Assembly (NCBI RefSeq): GCF_001263175.1
Contig: NZ_CP012332.1
Coordinates: 3,163,501 to 3,227,500, forward strand
DNA from: Vulgatibacter incomptus
Lineage (GTDB): Bacteria; Myxococcota; Myxococcia; Myxococcales; Vulgatibacteraceae
Reading direction: 5' to 3'
DNA: 64,000 nt
Position 1 is the first letter of the stretch; each line of letters opens with the position of its first letter. The position numbers and the translations under genes are program-made. This document shows positions 44,046-52,013 of the stretch, in pieces. The notes below the pieces were generated by a model. That model had not been told where the DNA came from and did no database searches. It saw only the letters and a list, made by a program, of their open reading frames with translations.

Positions 44046-46790
44046 ATGATCCCGATCTTCCAGCGGGCTTTGCCCGAGCGTGTGAAGAAATCGCCCCGGC
44101 GGCGCCGGAGCGATTTCTTCAGCTCGCGCTTTGCGCGATCGCGCTTTTCCGTTGCTCCGCCTTCGGCTCCGCGTGCGCGAGAGCGCTCCTTTTCGTTTGC
44201 TCGCCTCCGGCTCGCTAGCCTTCTTCTCCTCTTCATCCCGTCGATCGCGATCGCACAGGGGACGCTGACCAAGGCGCCCGCCCTCGAGGAAATGGTCGAG
44301 GCCGAATACCCGCCCGAGGCGAAGGCCGAGGGGCTCACGGGAGTCGTCGTCCTCGAAGTGGACATCGGCGAGGACGGCGCGGTGATGGACGCGCAGGTGA
44401 CCGAGCCTGCGGGCCACGGCTTCGACGAGGCCGCGCTGGAGGCCGTGCGCAAGTTCCGGTTCTCTCCAGCCGAGATCGACGGGCAGCCCGCCGCGGTGCG
44501 GATCGAGTACCGCTACCATTTCTTCTTCCGGCCGCCGCCCGAGACCCCGGCAGACGCGTCACCGGATGGGGAAGCGGCGCCCGCCGTGGTCAACCTGCAG
44601 GGCCTGGTCCTCGAGCGCGGCACGCGCAAGCCCATCGCCGGCGCTACCGTCGACGTCGCCGACGGCGCGATCGTCGTCTACACGGACGACAAGGGGCACT
44701 TCGAGGCCGCCGGCGTGCCGTTGGGCGAGGTGAAGGTGGTCGTCGTCGAGACGGGACACGAGCGCTTCGAGACCACCGAGAACATCGAGGCCGGCCAGGT
44801 CACCGAGGTGAAGTACTACGTGTACCGCGCCGCCTTGTCGCCCTTCGAGTCGGTGATCACCGGCCGCCGCGAGCGCAAGGAGGTCTCGACCGTCGCGATC
44901 TCGGTGGGCGAGCTCCAGAAGCTCCCGGGCGTGTCGGGCGACGCGGTCAAGGTGGTGCAGAACCTACCCGGCATCGCGCGGGTGCCCTTCGGCAGCGGCC
45001 GCCTGGTGGTGCGCGGCGGCAACCCGAACGACACGCGCACGTACATCGACGGCCAGTACGTCCCCACCCTCTTCCACTTCGGCGGCATCACCAGCGTCTA
45101 CGCAAGCGAGCTCGTCCAGCAGGTGGAGTTCGAGCCGGGGAACTTCGGCGCCCGCTACGGCCGCGCCACGGCGGGCCGCATCGAGCTCGTCACCCGGCCG
45201 GCCTCGCCCGACCGACTGCACCTCCTCGCCGACGTCGATCTCTACAACGCCACCGGCCTCGCCGAAGGGCCCGTCTCCGACGACGTCTCGGTGGCGGTCG
45301 CGGCAAGGCGCTCGTACGTCGACGCGGTGATCGCCGGCGCCGCCAGCGCAGCGCCCAACACCTTCGACGGGATCGGCTTCTCGATCGCGCCCCGCTTCTA
45401 CGATTACCAGGGCAAGATCGACTACAAGCTCGACGAGAGGAACTCGGTCCGCTTCGACGTCTTCGGATCCTCGGACGCGCTCGCGCTCACGGGCATCGAC
45501 ACCGGCGGCGTCGAGGGGATCACCGCAGTGAGCACCACCACCGCATTCACCCGGGTGGGCCTCACCTGGGACCACCGGATCAACTCGCAGACCCGCACCC
45601 GCGTCCAGATCTTCCCGGGCTTCGACCACTTCGACTTCGACCTGGAGCCGATCACCTTCCAGATGGATCAGACCTCCCTCGGCGCCAGGGTCGAGGGATT
45701 CCATGTGCTCGCCCCAAACCTCGAGGCCGGCGTCGGGCTCGACCTGCTCTTCACGCGGAGCGTGCTCTCCGGCCTGCTCCCCAACGAGCCGCCGCCGGGC
45801 CAGATCCCCCCGCCGGACTTCCGGCAGGACCTCGTCCCGCTCCGGTACGACGTCGTCGTCTCCCAGCCGGCGATCTGGACGGAGGCGATCTGGCAGCCCG
45901 TGGAAGGGCTCAAGCTCGTGCCCGGGCTCCGCCTCGACTACGACTCGCTGCTCCAGTCGGGGTGGTTCGATCCACGCTTCGCCGCCCGCTGGGCGGTTGC
46001 GGAGGACACCATCCTGAAGGGTGGCGTCGGCCTCTATCACCAGCCGCCCCAGCCTCAGTTCGTTACAGAGGAGCTCGGGAACCCTGCCGTGAAGGAGGAG
46101 GGCGCGACCCAGTACTCCGTCGGGGTCGAACAGCGCCTTCTCGGTCCCCTCGGCCTGGACCTCCAGATCTACTACAAGGACCTCTTCAACCTGGTGATCC
46201 CGTCGGCACGGGTGATCGAGCGCAACGGCGAGCAGGTGCCGGAGCGCTACGCCAACGAGGGCACCGGCCGCGCCTACGGCGCCGAGCTCCTCCTCCGCTA
46301 CGATTCCGACGGACGGTTCTTCGGGTGGATCGCCTACTCGCTCGCTCGCAGCGTGCGCGACCAGCAGGAAGCGGGCACGAACCTGGGCGAGGTGACGACC
46401 CTCGACCAGCCCCACAACTTCGTGGCGGTGGGATCTCTCGAGCTCCCGGAGATCTGGCGGGGGCTCTCGTTCGGCTTCCGGATGCGCTACACCACCGGCA
46501 ACCCGCGGCGGGAGATCGGGGGCTCCTTCTACGACGCCGACACCGACGACTACCGCCGCTACTCGCTCCCCTTCGGGGACGCGCGATTTCCGGCGTTCTT
46601 CCAGCTCGATCTGCGCCTGGACAAGGCCTGGACCTACGAGGGCTCGGTGCTCACCGCGTACATCGACGTCCAGAACGTGACCAACCGGAAGAACGCCGAA
46701 GCCATCAACTACAACTTCGACTTCAGCCGGTGGGCCTACAGCCCGGGGCTGCCCCTCTTCCCCTCGTTCGGAGTGCGCTATGCGTATTGA
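44046..46790 (+). CDS. TonB-dependent receptor with N-terminal TonB C-terminal-like domain
   Basis: Product of about 914 residues. The first 57 residues include translated dispersed-repeat sequence. A signal-like helix follows (LLLLFIPSIAIAQG), then a TonB C-terminal-type domain (about 75-162; VEAEYPPEAKAEGLTGVVVL, FDEAALEAVRKFRFSPAEID), a carboxypeptidase-regulatory-like domain (about 181-262; RKPIAGATVDVADG), a plug (about 264-392; VVQNLPGIARVPFGSGRLVV, GNFGARYGRATAGRIELVT) and the barrel, ending YAY. The start is uncertain: GTG 44034 overlaps the tonB stop, ATG 44046 is used here. A TonB-like module inside a receptor is unusual. Confidence 0.85.
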   Translation: MIPIFQRALPERVKKSPRRRRSDFFSSRFARSRFSVAPPSAPRARERSFSFARLRLASLLLLFIPSIAIAQGTLTKAPALEEMVEAEYPPEAKAEGLTGVVVLEVDIGEDGAVMDAQVTEPAGHGFDEAALEAVRKFRFSPAEIDGQPAAVRIEYRYHFFFRPPPETPADASPDGEAAPAVVNLQGLVLERGTRKPIAGATVDVADGAIVVYTDDKGHFEAAGVPLGEVKVVVVETGHERFETTENIEAGQVTEVKYYVYRAALSPFESVITGRRERKEVSTVAISVGELQKLPGVSGDAVKVVQNLPGIARVPFGSGRLVVRGGNPNDTRTYIDGQYVPTLFHFGGITSVYASELVQQVEFEPGNFGARYGRATAGRIELVTRPASPDRLHLLADVDLYNATGLAEGPVSDDVSVAVAARRSYVDAVIAGAASAAPNTFDGIGFSIAPRFYDYQGKIDYKLDERNSVRFDVFGSSDALALTGIDTGGVEGITAVSTTTAFTRVGLTWDHRINSQTRTRVQIFPGFDHFDFDLEPITFQMDQTSLGARVEGFHVLAPNLEAGVGLDLLFTRSVLSGLLPNEPPPGQIPPPDFRQDLVPLRYDVVVSQPAIWTEAIWQPVEGLKLVPGLRLDYDSLLQSGWFDPRFAARWAVAEDTILKGGVGLYHQPPQPQFVTEELGNPAVKEEGATQYSVGVEQRLLGPLGLDLQIYYKDLFNLVIPSARVIERNGEQVPERYANEGTGRAYGAELLLRYDSDGRFFGWIAYSLARSVRDQQEAGTNLGEVTTLDQPHNFVAVGSLELPEIWRGLSFGFRMRYTTGNPRREIGGSFYDADTDDYRRYSLPFGDARFPAFFQLDLRLDKAWTYEGSVLTAYIDVQNVTNRKNAEAINYNFDFSRWAYSPGLPLFPSFGVRYAY
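44076..44215 (+). repeat. Full copy of dispersed hairpin repeat, inside receptor coding sequence
   Basis: It starts GAGCGTGTGAAGAAATCG, forms a 37-nt near-palindrome (44084-44120: 11-bp stem, one mismatch, 5-bp stem, GGC loop) and continues with two related tails, one with GCTCCGCCTTCGGCTCCGC and one with GCTCGCCTCCGGCTCGC. It falls just after tonB and is in frame with the receptor, encoding an Arg/Ser-rich N-terminus. Confidence 0.7.
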
Positions 46791-47970
46791 GCACGCCTGC
46801 GGTCTCGCCGTCGGCGCCGCCCTGGCGCTCGCCGGCTGCGGCAAGACGTTCACGCCGGCCTCCTACGTGGACAAGCTCCGGATCCTCGCGATCCGGGCCG
46901 ACCAGCCGGAGCTCGCGCCGCCCGTGCTCGGCGAGGACGGGAAGCCGTTGGAGCCGCAGCCCGCCGGCCATCCGCCGTCGAGCAGCCGGATCCGCACGCT
47001 CGTGGCCGACCCGGCCCAGCTCGACGAGCCCTCGCGCGTGGTGACCCTCCTCGCGATCGGTTGCACGCCCGACCCCGCGAACCCTGCCGCCGCGTCCCTC
47101 TGCAACTCGTTCGCCGCCGTGCAGGATCCGACCGCGATTGCGGCGATGCTCGCGAAGGAAGCCTGTGTCCCCGGAGGCGACTCCCAGGGAAACACCCAAG
47201 GTGTCGGAATCTCCTTCCTCGGGTTGGAGGTCTGCGCCATGGGGAAGCCTTGCGAGCCGGTCTCGCTCCAAACCCCTAGCGGAGCGGTGGAGCTGCCGCA
47301 GCCGGTCTTCGAGATCCCGGAGGCGCTCAGGCTGGAGTCGCTCCCGCCGGGCACCCCGGCTCGCGTCCTCGGCATCCAGGCGAGCGTGACCGAGCTCGCG
47401 ATCGCGGCCTCTCCCGACGAGCTCCTCCTTGGCGCGGATCCGGCCATTCCCTGCTCGATCCCGCTCGCCGTCGCCATCAACCTCGACCGCCTCGGGGACG
47501 AACGCGAGCGCGTCACCGGGCTCAAGCGGCTGCAGATCCGCGGCCCCGACGCTACGGACGAGCCCAACGAGAACCCCGCCATCGACGGCATCGAGGCCGA
47601 GAGGAGGCCGCTCCCCGCCGAGCTCGTCGAGCCCATCCCCGCCGTCGCTCTCTTCCGGCGCGGCGCGGCGACGGGGCTCAGCGCTTCGCTGCCCGAGGGA
47701 GCGAAGCGCCAGCGCTTCTCGCGGTTCGACGTGCAAGGGAACAAGATCCGCGAGGAGGACGAGAGCTGGATGTACTCGTGGTTCATCACTGCCGGGGCGG
47801 TCGGAGATCTTCGTACGCGCGATGCCGGGACCTTCAACGTCTGGACCGCGCCCACCGGCAAGAAGAACGATCCCGTCCCGACGTCGGGCCGCGTCTTCCT
47901 CTACTCCGTGGTGCGGGACGGTCGCGGCGGTTCGGATTGGGCCGTGCGCGAGGTTCGCATCCGGGACTGA
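46780..47970 (+). CDS. Lipoprotein of unknown function, coupled to the receptor
   Basis: Product of 396 residues with a lipoprotein signal (LAVGAALALAGCG, Cys about 20) and a secreted body rich in Pro and Leu that contains six or more Cys, with FRRGAATGLSASLPEGAKRQ and ESWMYSWFITAGAVGDLRTR toward the C-terminus. The start overlaps the receptor gene by 11 nt, so it probably works with that receptor, perhaps as a periplasmic or surface accessory. No known domain is recognised. Confidence 0.75.
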   Translation: MRIEHACGLAVGAALALAGCGKTFTPASYVDKLRILAIRADQPELAPPVLGEDGKPLEPQPAGHPPSSSRIRTLVADPAQLDEPSRVVTLLAIGCTPDPANPAAASLCNSFAAVQDPTAIAAMLAKEACVPGGDSQGNTQGVGISFLGLEVCAMGKPCEPVSLQTPSGAVELPQPVFEIPEALRLESLPPGTPARVLGIQASVTELAIAASPDELLLGADPAIPCSIPLAVAINLDRLGDERERVTGLKRLQIRGPDATDEPNENPAIDGIEAERRPLPAELVEPIPAVALFRRGAATGLSASLPEGAKRQRFSRFDVQGNKIREEDESWMYSWFITAGAVGDLRTRDAGTFNVWTAPTGKKNDPVPTSGRVFLYSVVRDGRGGSDWAVREVRIRD

Positions 47971-47979
47971 AGACGACTC

Positions 47980-48954
47980 TCAGCGCGCTGCGTGGAGCCC
48001 CAGGAGGCCGGCCCCGATCACGCCGGAGTCGTCCCCGAGCGCCGGATCCAGGATCGAGAGCTGCTCCACCTGGGCCTTTCCGCCTGCCCGCAGGATCCAC
48101 TCGCGCACCCGGAGCTTCAGCCCCTTCATCCCCGCGAGCACGCCTCCGCCGAGGATCAGCTTCTGCGGGTTCAGGATCGTCACCGCGTTCGCGATCGCGA
48201 CGCCGAGGAGCTGCGCCACCTCGTCCCGGAGCTCGATCGCCTCCGGATCGCCCTCCTCCGCCGCCTGCTCGAGACAGGGCCCGCCGATCCGATCGGGCTC
48301 GCCCCCGGCGGCCCGGACGATCGCCCGCGCCTTTCCCTCCCGGGCGAGCTCGCGGATCCGCTGCGCGAGGTTGTGGCCGCTGACGTAGGCCTCGAGGCAG
48401 CCGCGCTGCCCGCAGCCGCAGGGCCGTCCGCCGGCCGGGACGACCTTGACGTGCCCGAGCTCTCCGGCGATCCCGCCCGCGCCCTCGTAGAGCTCGCCGC
48501 CCAGGATCATGCCGCTGCCCACGCCGCTCCCGGCGAAGACCAGGAGCACGTGGCTCGCGCCGCGCGCGGCGCCCACCGAGCGCTCGCCCCAGGCGGCGGC
48601 GGAGAGGTCGTTGACGACGCGGGGCCGACGCCCGAAGGCGCGCTCCACCAGCGCGCCGAAGCGCACGTCGGTCCAGCCGAGGTTGGGGCCGACCAGCACG
48701 ATCCCGCTGTCGCCCGCGACCTGCCCGGCGACCCCGACGCCCAAGCCGGAGACGGCGTCGAGGTCCTTGCCCAGGAGCGCCAGGGCCTCCTTCGCGCCGA
48801 AGGCGAGCTCCTCCGCCACCACCGAGGGGGTCCGGTCGTCGAGCTTGCGGCGCACCGACGAGAGCACGGTCCCGCGGGCGTCCACCACCGCCACCCGCAG
48901 GTTCGTCGCGCCCAGATCGCAGCCGAGCGCAAGGCGTTCTCCCGCCTGGGACAT
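47980..48954 (-). CDS. ROK-family sugar kinase (glucokinase-like)
   Basis: Product of 324 residues of the ROK family: ATP-binding LALGCDLGATNLRVAVVD, catalytic Asp region RVVNDLSAAAWGE, and the zinc-binding motif GELGHVKVVPAGG then CGCGQRGCLEAY with His and three Cys. ROK sugar kinases phosphorylate glucose or related sugars at C6. RBS AAGGGGGG precedes ATG 48954. It lies 15 nt after the phosphohexomutase gene on the same strand, so the two probably work together in hexose-phosphate metabolism. It has no DNA-binding domain, unlike NagC-type ROK repressors. Confidence 0.9.
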   Translation of the reverse strand: MSQAGERLALGCDLGATNLRVAVVDARGTVLSSVRRKLDDRTPSVVAEELAFGAKEALALLGKDLDAVSGLGVGVAGQVAGDSGIVLVGPNLGWTDVRFGALVERAFGRRPRVVNDLSAAAWGERSVGAARGASHVLLVFAGSGVGSGMILGGELYEGAGGIAGELGHVKVVPAGGRPCGCGQRGCLEAYVSGHNLAQRIRELAREGKARAIVRAAGGEPDRIGGPCLEQAAEEGDPEAIELRDEVAQLLGVAIANAVTILNPQKLILGGGVLAGMKGLKLRVREWILRAGGKAQVEQLSILDPALGDDSGVIGAGLLGLHAAR

Positions 48955-48969
48955 CCGCCCCCCCTTGGC

Positions 48970-50343
48970 CTAGGCCAGCTCCTGCTCCAGGCGCGCGAGG
49001 GTGTTCTCGAAGAGGCCCTCGATCTCCTCCAGGCGCTCCCGGGTCTTGGCCTCGAAGCGCAGCACCAGGATCGGCTGGGTGTTGGACGCGCGCACCAGGC
49101 CGAAGCCGTCGTCGAAGACGACGCGGACGCCGTCGACGTCGATCACCTTGTTTCCCGCACCGCGGAAGTGCTCGGTGGCCGCCCGCACGAGCGCGAACTT
49201 CCGCTCCTCCGTGCCGGCGTCGCGGCGGATCTCCGGCGACGCGAAGGTCTTGGGGACGTCCGCGAGGAGCTCGGAGAGGGGGCGCGTCTCGTGGCTAAGG
49301 ATCTCCAGCAGGCGCGCACCGGCGTAGACGCCGTCGTCGAAGCCGAACCAGCGGTTCTGGAAGAAGATGTGCCCGCTCATCTCACCGGCGAGGGCGGCGC
49401 GGGTCTCCTTCATCTTCGCCTTGATCAGCGAGTGGCCGGCCTTCCACATCACGGGCTTGCCACCGAGGCGCTCGATCTCGTCGTACATCGTCTGCGAGCA
49501 CTTCACCTCGCCGATGATCGCCGCGCCGGGCTCGGACTTCAGCACCTCGCGGCTGTAGAGGATCATGAGCTGATCGCCCCAGAGGATGCCGCCCTTCTCG
49601 TCCACCACGCCGACCCGATCGGCGTCGCCGTCGAAGGCGATCCCGAGGTCCGCGCCGGTCTCGAGGACCCGCTTGCGCAGGTCGGCGAGGTTGGCTTCGA
49701 CGGTAGGATCCGGATGGTGGTTGGGGAAGTTGCCGTCGGGCTCGAGGAAGAGGCCGTCCACCTCCATGCCCATCGCGCGGTAGAGGGGCGCGCCGACGAA
49801 GCCGCCCACGCCGTTGCCCGCGTCCACCACCACCTTTAGCTTGCGCGGCCCCATGTTCAGGCCACCGAGCACGCGCATGGTGTAGTCGGCCAGCACGTCG
49901 ACCTGCGTGGTCTTGCCCGATCCCGTCGGGAAGTCCCCGGCCTCGACCAGGCGCCGGAGGTCCTGGATCTGCGAGCCATGGAGGGTGGACTTGCCGACGC
50001 CGATCTTGAGGCCGTTATACTCGGGCGGGTTGTGGGAGCCGGTGATCATCACCAGCCCGTCGACGTCCAGCGTGTGGGCGGCGTAGTAGCTGAGCGGCGT
50101 CGGGACCACGCCGATGTCCACCACGTCGACGCCGCAGCCGTTCAGCGCCTCGGCGATGACCGAGCGGAACCGGGTCGAGGAGAGCCGGCTGTCCCTGCCG
50201 AGGACGACCTTGCTCCCGCCTGCATTCCGCAGCATCCGGGCGAAGCCCTTGGCGATCAGCGCCACGCTCTCGTCGTTGAGGTCATCGCCGACGAGACCGC
50301 GGATGTCGTATTCCCTGAAGATGTGCGGCTGAACGCTCCCCAT
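48970..50343 (-). CDS. Phosphomannomutase/phosphoglucomutase
   Basis: Alpha-D-phosphohexomutase of 457 residues converting hexose-6-phosphate to hexose-1-phosphate for glycan precursors. Family landmarks are HIFREYDIRGLVGDDL, active-site phosphoserine loop MITGSHNPPEYNG, magnesium loop AFDGDADRVGVVD, sugar-recognition GEMSGHIFF and phosphate-binding VRASNTQPILVLRFE. I start at ATG 50343, which has GGGAGA upstream and homology from residue 8; the open frame extends to 50421. It forms a pair with the ROK kinase downstream. Confidence 0.93.
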   Translation of the reverse strand: MGSVQPHIFREYDIRGLVGDDLNDESVALIAKGFARMLRNAGGSKVVLGRDSRLSSTRFRSVIAEALNGCGVDVVDIGVVPTPLSYYAAHTLDVDGLVMITGSHNPPEYNGLKIGVGKSTLHGSQIQDLRRLVEAGDFPTGSGKTTQVDVLADYTMRVLGGLNMGPRKLKVVVDAGNGVGGFVGAPLYRAMGMEVDGLFLEPDGNFPNHHPDPTVEANLADLRKRVLETGADLGIAFDGDADRVGVVDEKGGILWGDQLMILYSREVLKSEPGAAIIGEVKCSQTMYDEIERLGGKPVMWKAGHSLIKAKMKETRAALAGEMSGHIFFQNRWFGFDDGVYAGARLLEILSHETRPLSELLADVPKTFASPEIRRDAGTEERKFALVRAATEHFRGAGNKVIDVDGVRVVFDDGFGLVRASNTQPILVLRFEAKTRERLEEIEGLFENTLARLEQELA

Positions 50344-50411
50344 GAACCGTCTCCCTTTCCAGGCCTGGGTCGGCCGATGGTTTGGAGCCGGCAATCTAGT
50401 GGGCGGGCGGC

Positions 50412-50430
50412 GGACGGGCAATCGCCGTCC
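50412..50430. terminator. Possible hairpin between tolC and phosphohexomutase genes
   Basis: GGACGG (50412-50417) pairs with CCGTCC (50425-50430) around a 7-nt loop, just after the tolC stop. There is no T-run, so it may only attenuate or be incidental. Confidence 0.3.
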
Positions 50431-50440
50431 ACCGTCGTTT

Positions 50441-51925
50441 TCAGCGGAACTGCTGGACGCCGAACTTCCCGATCGACCGGGTGAGCTCGAGCGAGGCCAC
50501 CTGGACGTTGAGCTCGTTGGTCACGACCTGGACCTGGGACGCGAAGCGCGCGTTGTAGGCGTCGACGACGTCGAGGTAGGTGGCCGCGCCCGCGTCGTAC
50601 TGCGAGCGGACGAGGTCCGCGTTCTCGGTGGCGAGGCGCACCTGCTCCTCGGCCTTGATCAGGTTGGCGCGGGCGCTCTCGAGGTTCAGGAGCCCGTTCT
50701 GGACGTCCTGCACCACGCTGCGCTCGTTGGATATCGCCTGGGCCTCCGCCTGGCGACGCTGCGAGCGGGCGATCCGCCCGTCCGCGTAGCGGGCACCGCC
50801 ATCGAAGATCTTGATCGACGCGGTGACCTGGGCGAGCCAGCTCGTGTTCTGGCCGGAGAAGCCCCCCGTGTTCGCCCACAGGTACTGACCATTCGCGGAG
50901 ATCACCGGCGCGTACTGCCAGTAGTACGACTTGACCACCCGATTGGCGATGTCCACGGAGGTGCGGCTGGCCGCGAGATCCTGGCGGTTCTCCAGGCCGA
51001 CGCGGATGAGCTCGTCGATGCTCCCGTCAGGTGCCACCACCGGCGCGGGGGTCGTGATGTCGAAGGGCTCGGCCACGCCCGTGAGCTGCTGGAGCGCGAG
51101 CTTGGTGGTCACGTAGGCGTTCTGCGCGCGGACGAGATCCTGCTCGGCCTGAGCGCGGGACACCGCGGCGCGCAGGAAGTTGACCTTCGGGACCTGCCCC
51201 ACGTCGAACTGCGCCTTCGCGACCCGCTCCTGCTCCTTCTGCGTCTGGACCTGGGAGTACGAGACCTCGATCAGACGGCGGCTGGCCACGGCGCCGTAGT
51301 AGGCCTGGGTGATCCCGAGGATGAGCTGGTTCCGAGCGTACGTGATGCTCTGCTCGGTGGCCGTGACGCCGAGGTTCGCCGCCGAGATCCCGAAGTACGC
51401 GGGCATGAGCAGGATCGGCATCGACGCGCTGCCGACTGCGTTCCACTGGTTGAACTTCTGGATCGCGATGTTCAGCGTCTCGTTGGGCGTGAGGCTCGCG
51501 CTGCCGTCCGGATTGGTCCCCTGCGTGAACCCCGCCGCGAAGTTCGGGAAGGGGATGACCGCCTCGTGCTGGTTGCGCGTGTAGGTGACCGCAGCGTTCA
51601 CCTGGGGCAAGAGGACGGACCAGGCGCGGGTCACGCTCTCGTTCGCCTGCACGAGCCGCTCACGCAGGACGACCAGGTCCTGGTTGCCGCCCGTGGCCTC
51701 CGCGCGCTGCAGGAGCTCGTCGAGGGAGATGACCGGCGCGCCCGAGTCGGGGATCACCTCCGGCGGGGTCTCGCCGATGTCGAGGATCGGCGGTGCGCCG
51801 AGCTCTCCCTGAATCTGCGGTGAGCCGGGCTCCTCGTTCCCTACGCGCGAGGGCGGCTCCTGCTGCCCGAAAGCCGACAGTGGCGCGAGGAGCAGGGGTA
51901 CGGCGAGCATTCGAAGCGGATTCAT
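50441..51925 (-). CDS. TolC-family outer-membrane efflux protein
   Basis: Outer-membrane exit duct for the RND pump upstream. The 494-residue product has a signal peptide (LRMLAVPLLLAPLSAFGQ) and two OEP repeats with long coiled coils (LDELLQRAEATGGNQDLVVL; QRRQAEAQAISNERSVVQDV; LVRSQYDAGAATYLDVVDAY). Start ATG 51925 is directly before the signal; the frame extends further without homology. It lies 88 nt after the pump gene and is the third gene of the efflux operon. Confidence 0.92.
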   Translation of the reverse strand: MNPLRMLAVPLLLAPLSAFGQQEPPSRVGNEEPGSPQIQGELGAPPILDIGETPPEVIPDSGAPVISLDELLQRAEATGGNQDLVVLRERLVQANESVTRAWSVLLPQVNAAVTYTRNQHEAVIPFPNFAAGFTQGTNPDGSASLTPNETLNIAIQKFNQWNAVGSASMPILLMPAYFGISAANLGVTATEQSITYARNQLILGITQAYYGAVASRRLIEVSYSQVQTQKEQERVAKAQFDVGQVPKVNFLRAAVSRAQAEQDLVRAQNAYVTTKLALQQLTGVAEPFDITTPAPVVAPDGSIDELIRVGLENRQDLAASRTSVDIANRVVKSYYWQYAPVISANGQYLWANTGGFSGQNTSWLAQVTASIKIFDGGARYADGRIARSQRRQAEAQAISNERSVVQDVQNGLLNLESARANLIKAEEQVRLATENADLVRSQYDAGAATYLDVVDAYNARFASQVQVVTNELNVQVASLELTRSIGKFGVQQFR

Positions 51926-52013
51926 CTGCGTGCTTCTCCGTGTTTCTTGCGATGCGACCGAGCGCGGCGCGTCGGGCCTCTCAGGAGAGCCCGCCCGTGC
52001 CGCGTTGGATGGA

